DNA of 64,000 nucleotides from Dendrolimus kikuchii. Taxonomy: Eukaryota > Arthropoda > Insecta > Lepidoptera > Lasiocampidae. The DNA lies in contig CM034411.1 in NCBI GenBank assembly GCA_019925095.2, positions 593,001 to 657,000 on the forward strand, read 5' to 3'. The notes under the pieces were generated by a model, which did not search any database, had not been told where the DNA came from, and saw only the letters and a program-made list of their open reading frames with translations. Shown in pieces: positions 40,413 through 50,369 of the stretch. Position numbers and translations under genes: made by a program. Within the stretch, counting starts at the first letter, position 1. Every line of letters begins with the position of its first letter.

Positions 40413-43400
40413 TCACAGGTTTCCAACTTCAGCTGGTTTCACCTGGTCATAATGGTGAGTAACATGACGCCGGTTAATAAGCAAGGTAAGAGTATTATTA
40501 CCGTTTATTTTAATCACCTTGTAAGGTCCTTTCCAAATAGGCGATAATGCCTTACGTAATCTAAGGTGGTTTTTCAGGTACACATAATCGCCGATTTTAT
40601 ATTTGACTGAGCGAGTATGTGTGTCGTAATATGTTTTGGATGATTCTTTGGATTTTCTTATAAAATCTAGAGCTTTTTCACGGGAATATTTTAATCTATT
40701 TTGGAGCATACGGACGTAGTCGGGGTATGTCGCTCCTGGAGACTCGTTATAGATGGAATTTGGAATGAATGGTTTATTTCCAAACATCAACTCGTAAGGA
40801 GTAAAATGGGTTGTGGAATGGACAGAGGTATTATAAGCAAGCATGGCTGTATATACATAACGAGGCCAATTTGTTTGTTCCTCGTTAATATAGGATTTTA
40901 AATATTCCTTCAAGGTTGAGTGACTCCTCTCGAGAGCGCCTTGGGTTTGTGGATGGTATGGAGAGGACCAAAGGTTCTTGATTTTTAAGAATTCGCATGT
41001 TTTCTTAAAAAGGTCTGACGTAAAGTTGGGGCCCTGGTCTGTAAGGATCATTTTGGGGATACCAAAGATTGATATATAATGGAGCAAGCATTCGCTTGTT
41101 TCTTCGGCAGTAGTACTGCGGATTGGGTATGCGGAAGAGAATTTGGTGAGATCATCTTGGATTGTCAATATATATTTTAGTTTTGCAGGTCCAGCTTCAG
41201 GGAGTGGACCTACAATATCGAGGGATATTCTTTGAGAGGGTTCTGTTGAAGTACTGGTAATTTGCATTGGAGCGCGATTTATTTTCCTAAGGGCTTTGTT
41301 CTCTTGGCAAGATTTACATTGTTTCACATATGATTCTATATCACTACGCATCCCTTTCCAGTAGTATGTTTGTTTTATTCTATTATACATTCTGACAGAC
41401 CCCAAATGGCCTGCTATAGGAATATCGTGGTTATCGACAAGGATCTTCTTAATTTCCGTAGGGGCTGGATATATAATATTATTATGATATATTTTGATTT
41501 TAATACGTGTGTCATGGAAAAGGTATGTTAATATATTATAGATTTTCACAAAGGAGTGCTTTTCAAACGGATTTTTCAGGTCGGATATACTTATTTCATT
41601 TATATCTTCAAAGACTATCAATTCGTTTCGAATTGTTTTCAGCGTTTGGAAGATTTCAGGATACGATGATTCGTCGAAATGATGTACTTTCATGAAAAGT
41701 AAGTAATAGATTTTATTATTGTATTCAATCCTTCGGAAAGAGAAAAGTTCTTTTTCGGCGTTATAAACGTTGGAGAGCGTTTCGGGATCACTTAGAATCT
41801 CTTGGATATAGGGATTAGATTCATCTAAGTCCATAGATGTAGGGACCAGTGTAATTTTTGTGGAAGACTTCATTAGACTCTCGTTATGTTCTTCGATATT
41901 TGTATTAAAGGAATTGTTTTTATCTGCCATAGCTTTCAGGAAAGTGGGGTAGTCGTCAACAGGTAAGTCAGGGCATGAACTGGTAGATGGAATTGGATCG
42001 ATATCTGTATGAACATCGGGAATTGACTGTGAGCTCGGCACGCATTCAGGTAAGTTAGGTCTATCGACATTGGATGCAGTATTGGGAGAGATTGGTAATT
42101 CTGATGTATGTTCAGGTAAGTCAATTCTATTAGCGTCAAGTTGGTCATTGGGAAGTAATAGAGGTTCTAATACTTGTTCAGGTAAGTCAACAACTTCGTT
42201 TCCAGGTTCACCTCTGTAGTTTTCAATAATATCCGAAAGTGACATAAGGTCATCGTTTTGGTCGAGGGTATGTGGCGAGGTAGTAATGATTTCGTCGGGG
42301 TTAAAAGACGGTGGTGATATCAATAAGTCCATTAGATCTCCATCTACTGCAAGGTTGGAATCTGGGTTTCCGGGTTGGATTGGATTAACGGGAAAGCGAG
42401 ACAAGGCATCCGCGTTAGAATTTATTTTTCCTTTCTTGTACTGAATTTCGTATTCGAATTCTTCAAGTTTCAGTCGCCAGCGGACGAGTCGTGACCCGGG
42501 GTCTTTGCAACTAAATAGCCATTGGAGTGGTTTGTGGTCGGTAAGTATTTTAAATCGGTGACCATAAAGGTAAGGTCTGAATATTTTAGTACCAAAAATT
42601 ATGGCAAGGCATTCTTTTTCAGTAACTGTGTAATTGCTCTCAGCTTTGTTAAGAGTACGCGACGCATAGGCTATTGGGCGGTCTTGCCCTACTGCGCCTT
42701 GGGATAATATAGCTGATATAGCATGATTGGATGCGTCACAGGTTAGGATGAATGGTTGTGTAAAATCTGGATAGGCTAATATTGGGGCTGTGACAAGTTT
42801 GTTTTTTAAGGATTCAAATGCGAGCTGTTGCTCATTTTGCCATATGAATAGGACGTCTTTCTTTAACAAGGAAGTCAGTGGTTTAGCCAATTTGGCGAAA
42901 TCGGGTATAAATCTTCTATAATAGGACACTAAGCCGAGGAAGGATTTGATGTCCTTCGGTGACTGAGGAATCGGGTAGTTTGTTACAGCTTTAATTTTAT
43001 CAGGGTTTGGTTTAACGCCGTCTTCACCGATAATATGTCCTAGATATGCTACTTCCTTTCGTAGGAACTCGCACTTTTCTGGTTGTAGTTTTAAATTAAA
43101 ACTACGAAGTCTATTGAATACAGCTTTTAGATTGTTAATGTGTGAATTTAAGTCGGCAGAATATATCACGATGTCATCTAGATATACGAAACAACGTGTT
43201 CCTTGGAGACCGGAAAGGCAGGTATTCATCAATTTCTGAAAAGTGGACGGGGCATTTTTAAGCCCAAATGGCATTCTGTTGAATTGGTAGTGGCCCTGGG
43301 GCACAGAGAAGGCTGTTTTAGGAGCATCTTCGGGAGAAATAAGGATTTGATGGAAGCCTGAGGTAAGATCTAGTGTCGAGAAATATTTACTATTTCCTAA

Positions 43401-45017
43401 TTGGTCAAGGATCTCGGATATCTGCGGAATGGGGTAAATTTCACCAATGGTGATATCATTCAACTTGCGATAGTCAATTACTATCCGCCATTTACGTTGG
43501 CCCTGGGAGTCTGCTTTTTTAGGCACTATCCATATTGGTGAACTCCAAGGAGAGGATGAGGGCTCTATGATGCCTTGATTGAGCATTTTGTCGATTTGAG
43601 TTTCAACTTCTTTCTTGTGACATTCTGGGAATCTGTACGACTTAGTGTGAATGGGAACATCGCTGCTTGTTTTTATTTCATGGGCAAGAGCAGATGTGTG
43701 GGACAGCAGATCATTTGCTAAATGGAAAATATCTGAATACTGAGAACAAACTTCTATAAGAGCATTGGATTCTTCTTGATTGAGATGGTCTATTCTTAAG
43801 GAATTAATTACTTCATCGGTACGGTGAGTTGTTTCTCGAGGATTAGCATTGGTGCAAAAGGCGATGGGATGAAGTGGTTCAACCTTAAGGTTTAGGTTCG
43901 GATTAATGCTGATACTGGATTCTGAGATATTAGCGATTGTTAGGTTAACACGATTGTTGTCTTTTATCTTGACTATGCAATTGGATATTAATATGTCTTT
44001 AGAGACATGTTGATCTATGATAATGCCTTCTTTTAGGTTGGTATTTCGGATTGAACATTCTATAACGGCCTCGCTACGAGGGGGAATGACGTAGAAGGGA
44101 TCGGAGAAGAGTAGTTTTATCTCCATGTTTTCTATTTTCAAAGTATCGTGAGTATAATCAATTTTACAGCCGAACGCGGTTAAAAAGTCAGTCCCTATAA
44201 TACCATCGTAAGGTAAGTTAATGTTCTTGATGACATGGAATTTGAAGGATGCTGATTTGGATTTGTTTAATTTTAATTTTAGTTGAAAATGTCCTTCGGT
44301 CAGTGTTGGCTCATCGCCCGGGTCTATACCTTTAAGCTTAATCGGTTCTTTCGTTAGTTTCTGATTTTTGTGAATACTGGATTCTTTTATTAGACATATA
44401 GCAGAACCGGAATCAACTAAAAGAGATAATGGAATATCTGAGGCTGCCGAGTCTAATAGTACGTGAGGCAGGAGCTTTTTTGTAGTGTCTAAATTAATTT
44501 CGTAAACCTTGTTGTCAGTTATGTTGTGGCTTGGGATAACTCTCGGGTTTTTATTTACTGCAACAGGTGAGTGATCTTTTCTTAGATTAGGTTTTATATT
44601 ATATGATTTTAATTTTGTTTCTTTTGTTTCAGATGCTGATTGCGGGAAACTGGATACTTCTGGAATAGGTCCGTCAGTTCGGGGCTGGTTACCCTGTCGG
44701 TTGGACTTTGTAGAAGAGTAAGGTCCGTCGGTTTGGGGCTGTTTACCCTGTCGGTTGGACTCTAGGATAAGGTAAGGTCCGTCGGTTTGGGGCTGGTTAC
44801 CCTGTCGATTGGATTTTATGGCTGAGTAAGGTCCGTCGGTTTGGGGCTGTTTACCCTGTCGGTTGGACTCTAGGATAAGGTTAGGACCGTCGGTTTGGGG
44901 CTGGTTACCCTGTCGGTTGGACCTGAATGTATCAAGATAAGGTCGTTGGCAAGGATTGGATATGGTGTCGGCTTCCTGAACTCGTCTCGTGCGACACCGA
45001 GGCGAGACGCTTATTCG
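40413..45017 (-). CDS. pol: Gypsy Pol polyprotein (protease, RT, RNase H, integrase), copy 3
   Basis: Expressed by -1 frameshift from gag; the frame is open from 45017 to the stop at 40413, about 1534 codons. Domains in order: linker with five 18-codon repeats (44652-44921); aspartic protease with LLVDSGSA (DSG at 44406-44414) and IGTDFL; RT with LTSGFHQILI and YLDD (43173-43184); YLGH and the YYRRFIPDF stretch; RNase H (CDASNH, TEKECLA, TDHKPLQW); proline-rich linker; integrase with HHCC, D-D-E and a GPY/F-like end. All catalytic residues I could check are present. This makes cDNA from element RNA and inserts it. Confidence 0.93.
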   Translation of the reverse strand, partial: RISVSPRCRTRRVQEADTISNPCQRPYLDTFRSNRQGNQPQTDGPNLILESNRQGKQPQTDGPYSAIKSNRQGNQPQTDGPYLILESNRQGKQPQTDGPYSSTKSNRQGNQPRTDGPIPEVSSFPQSASETKETKLKSYNIKPNLRKDHSPVAVNKNPRVIPSHNITDNKVYEINLDTTKKLLPHVLLDSAASDIPLSLLVDSGSAICLIKESSIHKNQKLTKEPIKLKGIDPGDEPTLTEGHFQLKLKLNKSKSASFKFHVIKNINLPYDGIIGTDFLTAFGCKIDYTHDTLKIENMEIKLLFSDPFYVIPPRSEAVIECSIRNTNLKEGIIIDQHVSKDILISNCIVKIKDNNRVNLTIANISESSISINPNLNLKVEPLHPIAFCTNANPRETTHRTDEVINSLRIDHLNQEESNALIEVCSQYSDIFHLANDLLSHTSALAHEIKTSSDVPIHTKSYRFPECHKKEVETQIDKMLNQGIIEPSSSPWSSPIWIVPKKADSQGQRKWRIVIDYRKLNDITIGEIYPIPQISEILDQLGNSKYFSTLDLTSGFHQILISPEDAPKTAFSVPQGHYQFNRMPFGLKNAPSTFQKLMNTCLSGLQGTRCFVYLDDIVIYSADLNSHINNLKAVFNRLRSFNLKLQPEKCEFLRKEVAYLGHIIGEDGVKPNPDKIKAVTNYPIPQSPKDIKSFLGLVSYYRRFIPDFAKLAKPLTSLLKKDVLFIWQNEQQLAFESLKNKLVTAPILAYPDFTQPFILTCDASNHAISAILSQGAVGQDRPIAYASRTLNKAESNYTVTEKECLAIIFGTKIFRPYLYGHRFKILTDHKPLQWLFSCKDPGSRLVRWRLKLEEFEYEIQYKKGKINSNADALSRFPVNPIQPGNPDSNLAVDGDLMDLLISPPSFNPDEIITTSPHTLDQNDDLMSLSDIIENYRGEPGNEVVDLPEQVLEPLLLPNDQLDANRIDLPEHTSELPISPNTASNVDRPNLPECVPSSQSIPDVHTDIDPIPSTSSCPDLPVDDYPTFLKAMADKNNSFNTNIEEHNESLMKSSTKITLVPTSMDLDESNPYIQEILSDPETLSNVYNAEKELFSFRRIEYNNKIYYLLFMKVHHFDESSYPEIFQTLKTIRNELIVFEDINEISISDLKNPFEKHSFVKIYNILTYLFHDTRIKIKIYHNNIIYPAPTEIKKILVDNHDIPIAGHLGSVRMYNRIKQTYYWKGMRSDIESYVKQCKSCQENKALRKINRAPMQITSTSTEPSQRISLDIVGPLPEAGPAKLKYILTIQDDLTKFSSAYPIRSTTAEETSECLLHYISIFGIPKMILTDQGPNFTSDLFKKTCEFLKIKNLWSSPYHPQTQGALERSHSTLKEYLKSYINEEQTNWPRYVYTAMLAYNTSVHSTTHFTPYELMFGNKPFIPNSIYNESPGATYPDYVRMLQNRLKYSREKALDFIRKSKESSKTYYDTHTRSVKYKIGDYVYLKNHLRLRKALSPIWKGPYKVIKINGNNTLTLLINRRHVTHHYDQVKPAEVGNL
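44652..44921 (-). repeat. Five 54-bp coding repeats between gag and protease (copy 3)
   Basis: Same array as in copy 2. Units alternate N and K at the sixth residue (SNRQGN / SNRQGK), and the last unit is diverged (PRTDGPIPEVS). It keeps the pol frame, being a multiple of three. Confidence 0.9.
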
Positions 45018-46042
45018 TTTAAAGGGGCTAGCGAAACATCAACTTCATCCTGCCCGATTTGTTCGTCCGGTTGATCAACGAAGTTCACCCGCGGTGGTGA
45101 TCTTGGTGAATTTAGGGTGTTAGATGAGTTAGGATAAAACCTATAACGGTTATTGTTATATTCTCGTTTTTTACACGAAGAAATATCATGGCCGGCCGTC
45201 TTACAATAGCGGCAAAAGACCCTGGGTGGTCCTTGAGTTGAAGGGGTGAACGTCCTTTGTGGATTCGTATTATATTCTGGTCTGGGTGTGCTTGTGCTTG
45301 GTTTATTTCTATTAAAATTACTAGGTTTATGTTCGATCTGTGGGCGTCTATAAAGTGTCTGTTGAATGCGTTCTTCAGACACGGCTAAGTTAATGGCTTC
45401 GTTAAGCGTCCTGGGAGATCTACATCTGACAATGTTTGAAATACGGGGATGTAATCCCATAAGGAAATGATGGAGCGCAAGGTCTTCCATGGCCGCAGTG
45501 CGGCCGGGCAACTCCTTACTCTTCGTATTGGCTAGAGAAATTTCCGTCAATAGTTGTGAAAGGTGAGTTTCCACCTTAAGGGCGTATTGGCTAACATTCT
45601 CCTGCGGACCTTGTCTGCTTTCTTGAAGCTCCGTTAGGAGGTGGGAATAATGTTTTCTTTCGCTGAACTGATTTTTAAGAAATTCCTTTAGTTGTTCCCA
45701 GGACGAGAACTCTTTGATGGAGCAGGCTATCTCCGCTTTACCATTTAATTGGCTGAGGATATATTTAAATAGAATAGTTCTTTGAGTTTCGGATGCGAGT
45801 TCGTATGCATTTTCGCAATTAACTAAAAATGAATTTAAGGTTTCGCGGCTGCCGTCATATGCTTTAATGAATTTAAATAATGTGTTTAGGTCCAACTCAG
45901 ACATCGCAAGGATTGCAGCTGTTTTCCTGGTGAGCCGAGGTGAAATAACAGGTGATTTCGCTTCCGAATCACTTACAATCTGTTCCGGTTCTGGAATAAG
46001 TACTGTGAGTTTTGTTTCTTCCTGTTTAGGCACTTTTGGCAT
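45011..46042 (-). CDS. gag: Gypsy Gag polyprotein (copy 3)
   Basis: 343 residues from ATG at 46042, with the same sequence as in copy 2. Helical capsid-like core, basic low-complexity segment, one CCHC knuckle (CRYCKTAGHDISSC), and an acidic C-terminus ending in APLNE just after the slippery site. No signal peptide. It should assemble the particle and bind genomic RNA. Confidence 0.93.
   Translation of the reverse strand: MPKVPKQEETKLTVLIPEPEQIVSDSEAKSPVISPRLTRKTAAILAMSELDLNTLFKFIKAYDGSRETLNSFLVNCENAYELASETQRTILFKYILSQLNGKAEIACSIKEFSSWEQLKEFLKNQFSERKHYSHLLTELQESRQGPQENVSQYALKVETHLSQLLTEISLANTKSKELPGRTAAMEDLALHHFLMGLHPRISNIVRCRSPRTLNEAINLAVSEERIQQTLYRRPQIEHKPSNFNRNKPSTSTPRPEYNTNPQRTFTPSTQGPPRVFCRYCKTAGHDISSCKKREYNNNRYRFYPNSSNTLNSPRSPPRVNFVDQPDEQIGQDEVDVSLAPLNE
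45017..45023 (-). promoter_or_regulatory. -1 ribosomal frameshift site (TTTAAAC), copy 3
   Basis: Codons TTA AAC in the gag frame, preceded by T, then GAA TAA. After a -1 slip the next codons (CGA ATA AGC...) are open into pol. Confidence 0.87.
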
Positions 46043-46628
46043 AATTTAATTTATGAATGAAAAATAAATCGGAACAGATAGCAAGTTAATGTGATTACGA
46101 CAACATTAATTATTAAGTTATGGAACCCTAATTTATATATAAAGCGATGACCAAAGACTAACACTTACAGTATTAGCAGTGCGTAGGCGACGGATATAGA
46201 TGAGACGGACAGGAACATTCCGATGCGATAAGGCTGCGTATCGGGTTACCTCACTCGAAACTTTGTTCTTCAAATTGATGCGGATATTTATTATGTTTTC
46301 AGGTTTAGAATTGGAACTCCTTGGTTGATCGAAGGTAGGTAACTGCGGCTCAGGATACCTCTTCACAGGATATGCAGATCTACTCCAGGGGCTGACAGCG
46401 TCGTTGTAATAATACAGCCGGGTATAGCAGGATAATGTGGTAAGTATTTAGACCACTATCGGGAATCGGCGGTGTGTTTAACACAAACACAACTGGATAC
46501 ACGAGGATATTTGGTAAGTCTTGACACTTTTCATTAAAATCACGTATAGTTTTTAGAAATTAGGATTCTGGTTTTGCGAGATCCGGGGTGAGTCTGCGAT
46601 GCGGTTGCTAGGCACTGGGGATTTCCGG
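46043..46628 (-). other. Gypsy copy 3 5' untranslated leader
   Basis: Near identical to the copy 2 leader; one difference noticed (CTTTGTTCTTC versus CTTGGTTCTTC). No long ORF. Confidence 0.6.
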
Positions 46629-46646
46629 ATCCCACCGCTGCCACCA
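46629..46646 (-). promoter_or_regulatory. Primer binding site, tRNA-Leu type (copy 3)
   Basis: Same 18 bases as in copy 2 (TGGTGGCAGCGGTGGGAT), four bases inside the LTR. Confidence 0.8.
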
Positions 46647-46650
46647 AAAA

Positions 46651-46857
46651 TGTTATAAGGGAAATAAATTTACCCTTTTTAAAAAAGGAATATTTTAATT
46701 AAACACTATAAGTAATTATTTTTAGAGAAGCAACCGCTCACAATAGAAATTAACGACAGACTGAGCTAAACGCATTGAGAACAGGGTATATGATAAGTAA
46801 GGCTGCTGAGGTATCTCGGCAGTCTTGCAGGTAAGCATTAACCCTTGCAGTACATGG
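46651..46857 (-). repeat. Gypsy copy 3, 5' LTR, outer end missing
   Basis: It matches 17605-17811 of copy 2. The last eight bases (GTATAACA on the plus strand) are replaced by ATAAAAGT. Confidence 0.93.
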
Positions 46858-47110
46858 ATAAAAGTAAAGTACGTGTCCAGAAAACTGACAAAACCTTTAT
46901 TGAATTTTCATGTAGCAATTAAGATTTTTGTATACATAGTCTTAAGTATAATGTTAAAGGGAATTAAGCAAGTAAATATATAATTAATATAACTACTCGT
47001 CGTTTTATTTTGTACTCGTCTCTCAAGCGGTCGAGCCTAGCTCCCGTCTCATTGGTGCGTCACCCTATCCACACCACACATCACATGGTCAACCCCTACA
47101 GGTGAATACA
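46858..47110. other. Unassigned flank of Gypsy copy 3
   Basis: Non-coding; no match to the left flank. Confidence 0.35.
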
Positions 47111-47111
47111 C

Positions 47112-47352
47112 TTACTAATAACTAACTACTAACTAACTAACTACTAACTACTGACCAACTAACTACTAACTAACTAAATACTAACTACTGACCAACTAAC
47201 TACTAGCTAACTAACTAATAACTAATTAACTACTAACAAACTAACTACTAACTAACTAACTACTAACTAACTTACTACTAAAAAACTTACTACTAACTAA
47301 CTTATAACTAACTAACTAATAACTAACTTATAACTAACTATTAACTAACTAA
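47112..47352. repeat. Degenerate ACTAACTA microsatellite
   Basis: About 240 bp of TAACTAAC/TACTAACT words with irregular spacing. A shorter patch recurs at 48830-48890. Confidence 0.85.
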
Positions 47353-47424
47353 ATATTTGTACAAGACCGATAAACAACTTATTTTATGCAATAAATGTAA
47401 TAGATTTAAATTAAACTCTGTAAT

Positions 47425-47605
47425 AAATCTACGTTGTAACGGTTTTAAGCGCGGTAATTTTATTTGATTTAGGCTAAATAAATCTTTAACAATACTCGTT
47501 GACAGTTGATATCTTTTGTCTTCTGAAATGTGGCCGAAACGTCGGAAAAACCAAAATCAAATAAAATTACCGCGCTGAAAACCGTTAAAACGTAGTTTTA
47601 TTATG
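47425..47605. repeat. MITE with inverted ends (GGTTTTAAGCGCGG family)
   Basis: Arms AACGGTTTTAAGCGCGGTAA (about 47431) and its inverse near 47560-47590 surround a spacer that contains GTGGCCGAAACGTCGG. Related pieces occur at 58970-59045 and 26745-26812. Confidence 0.65.
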
Positions 47606-47639
47606 TATACAAGTCGCGAAAACTTAAGAAAATATTATG

Positions 47640-48240
47640 TAAACTCTGTAAATTAGAAATCAGAATCTCTGTAACAAACACACAAATAAAAACATAAGAA
47701 AATTGTAATTAACAAAACACACATAAGAGCATTGTAACATATAATAGATAAATAAAGATATCGCGATAATCCTACCAATCCTACCATACTACCACACAAA
47801 GTCACAAACACATAACTAACAATAAAACTTATACACATACTTAAACCTACGCGCACTACCATCGCATTGCATTACACGCACACTCCACAAACAAACCAAG
47901 ACACACAAAGAGCCTAAAAATTAATAACCCAGGCACAGAAAAGAAATAAACAACACACATGGCACTAGATAGGACTATATATAAGTATAGATATAAGGCC
48001 AACACTGCACATGCACTTCCTCACAACACCAGCATGTAACAGATACACTCTACATTAGTATAAGTTTAGTATTAAAATTAGAATAAATTAATATAATAAG
48101 TTATTCTTAAGGTACACCAAAACAGAAAAATTACTACATATAATGTCACATACACTAACAAAAATAAACAATAAGCGTGTACGGAGTCTCAAATTTTTCA
48201 TAGAAATTAAGTATTAAAAAAGGGTACGGAACTCGAGTCC
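47640..48240. other. Unassigned A- and CA-rich sequence
   Basis: Only short ORFs; rich in ACACA words. No recognised element. Confidence 0.35.
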
Positions 48241-48245
48241 GTAGA

Positions 48246-48530
48246 GATATATATAATAATAATAATAATACCGCAGGGAGGCTTTGTGGCGAAGCCTTAG
48301 GTGAGTAGCGACACCTCGTACCTGACTCCGGGGGCCAAGGCAAGGCCCCCGCCTCCGTGCTTGCCTTAACCAGCCGGCACGGAGTGGAGATCGCTAGAGC
48401 TAAGACTCAAGCTCCAGGGGTGGAAGTGATAAATGGCCTAACGTCGGAAGTTGTGAGGAGATTCCTGTGTCTGGAGCCTTAACCACCGGTAGCCTGGACC
48501 CTAGGCCCCACTGCCGGCGAAGATCAGTTT
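48246..48530 (-). repeat. GC-rich retroposon with an (ATT)n tail
   Basis: In minus sense a GC-rich stretch (CCACAAAGCCTCCCTGCGG) ends in (TATTATT)n at 48246-48272. The GC content is far above that of the neighbourhood. It is probably a LINE 3' untranslated end. No ORF of note. Confidence 0.55.
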
Positions 48531-49007
48531 TTAATATTTTTTTTATAAATAAATTTGTATTTTTTATAAGAAAAATGTAAAAAATTTGGAAATAAAATAT
48601 ATATGTAAATAATAATAAAAAAAAACCATACTACCAAAAATCCTATCCTATCCACCTATTCATCCTCCCATCCATTCACCCACTCATCCATCCAACCCAC
48701 TTTGTCCAAACACATCCCTAGCAGTAATAAATGTATTTACCTGAAAAACAAGTATTAAAGAGTATTAAATAAAAAGTAAAAGACTCGGGCATATCTCATT
48801 CGTCCGGGCTAAAAATTGAGAATAAAAAATAATTACTAACTAACTAACTACTAACTAACTAATTCTTGCTTAACTAACTAAGGTACTACAGGTGTGGTAG
48901 CTTAGTGGTTAAAGAATTACCTAAATGGGGTTCGCTATCTGCATATTAGTACAGTTCTAAAATGCCGCTGGAATTACTATAGAATTTATTAGAACTATAC
49001 AAACACG
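48531..49007. other. Unassigned AT-rich sequence
   Basis: It contains short tandem ATCC/CCATC words (48650-48710) and a second ACTAACTA patch. No gene. Confidence 0.35.
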
Positions 49008-49320
49008 TATTATCTGTGCAGGAACGGAGAAAGAATACAACATCCTGCGGCCGGGCGGCCTGTCGTAAGAGGTGACAAAAAAACCCATAGCCAGGTGGTA
49101 GGGTATTTGCCCGACTGGATGGCTACCGCCCCTGGTCTAAAGTATGTCGCCATAACAACCTTGAGTTGTGTTCCGGCATGTGACCAGGTTCCAGTCTCCC
49201 TTAAGAGAGCAGCAGCGCATTTGTAGCACCTTTGGTGTTGCAAATGTCCATAAGCGATGGTAACCGCTTTCCATCAAGTGGGCCGTCTGCCTGTCTGCTG
49301 AACTCCCGCAATAAAAAAAT
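49008..49320 (+). repeat. Repeat A retroposon copy 6, full length, plus sense
   Basis: It runs from ATCTGTGCAGGAACGGAG to CTCCCGCAATAAAAAAA. In this orientation the AATAAA signal and A-run lie at the right end, which fixes the sense strand of the family. Confidence 0.8.
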
Positions 49321-49721
49321 ACAAAAAAAACTCATGAACAAACAAACAGCAGAATATGATAAATGTATGAGTTCTATTTTTGGAGAAATTGTAGTAACAT
49401 TTATATCTTATACATTAATAGACATCACAAGGTCTTGTTACACTATACCAACTAAAATGACATGCAAACAGTAATAATTCATTTGAAATCTCATCACACT
49501 TGTATATAGCATCTCATCAAAATATGCCATTTTCTCTGCATATTTGGGAAGTGCTTATAACAATCATTCGTAGCGCAGCGGATATTAAACGAGCTTGTAC
49601 TACAAGGCTGTTTACAGTGGGACTTTACACAATGTTACAGTTTAATGATGCTTTTGTTTACATGTAATGTTTGTAGTAGCGTAGACAAGCAGCAATGTAT
49701 TCAGGAGTTAGCAATTAAATC
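49321..49721. other. Unassigned sequence
   Basis: No coding or repeat assignment. Confidence 0.35.
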
Positions 49722-49729
49722 AAGTAAGA

Positions 49730-50271
49730 CAGTGCTTTTCAATCATTTTGAATACGCGACCCCTGACCCCTTTACAGGTTGAAAAATTTTGGCGATCCCC
49801 TTGCGTCATAGACAGACAAATAGTTAGTAATTTAAAAGACTTCGTTTGTGTTTTCTTTATTTTGTTGCTCATATTCATTATTACCGGTCACGTCTGTCGC
49901 AGGACCGACGGCCGATGGAGCAAACGAGTCCTGGAGTGGAGACCACGTCTCGGCAAACGTAGCGTAGGACGCCCGCCAGCCCGATGGACTGACGACCTGC
50001 GCAAGATCGCCGGCAGGGGCTGGATGAGGAAGACGGGAGACTGGGATATGTGGCGCACACTTGGGGAGGCCTACGTCCAGCAGTGGACCGATATGGGTTA
50101 AAAAAAATAATTCATTATTAGGGCCTTATACTCTGCAAAAAGCTGCTGAGTTTAGAAAGTACCTAAGTACGAAGTAGAAATTTAAATTGCTTTTTCCCTT
50201 TTGCCGGCGACCTCCCGAGCAAGGCTCTGCGATAACCTTCGGGGTCGCTACCCACAGGTTGAAAAACACTG
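49730..50271. mobile_element. Non-autonomous hAT element with 8-bp target duplication
   Basis: It starts CAGTGCTTTTCAA and ends TTGAAAAACACTG, imperfect terminal inverted repeats of the hAT CAGTG...CACTG kind. AAGTAAGA is duplicated exactly at 49722-49729 and 50272-50279. Subterminal GCGACCCC words are also typical. It contains no transposase. An RTE LINE fragment has inserted inside it. Confidence 0.88.
49884..50109 (+). mobile_element. RTE-type LINE C-terminal fragment inside the hAT, with target duplication
   Basis: The 226-bp insertion encodes GHVCRRTDGRWSKRVLEWRP and on through GWMRKTGDWDMWRTLGEAYV to a stop near 50101, then a short A-rich tail. It is flanked by ATTCATTATTA at 49873-49883 and 50110-50120. 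It matches the degraded tail of the RTE remnant at 35510-35690. It is younger than its hAT host. Confidence 0.87.
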
Positions 50272-50369
50272 AAGTAAGAGATGTGCGTCAGATAATGTAA
50301 ACTGATTTTATGTAGTAATCGCGTATGTATAATAAACTCTCGTTGAAAATAGGTATGTGAAGAACATGA

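Larger units (their letters stand above)
38123..46857 (-). mobile_element. Gypsy (errantivirus-type) retrotransposon copy 3, coding-intact
   Basis: Full internal region in minus orientation with open gag, pol and env and no LINE. The LTRs (38123-38324 and 46651-46857) are near identical, but each lacks its outer end: about 14 bases at the low-coordinate side and 8 at the high side. No target duplication is visible. Relative to copies 1 and 2 it has an unbroken pol. It is the best candidate source of proteins for the family in this window. Confidence 0.95.
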
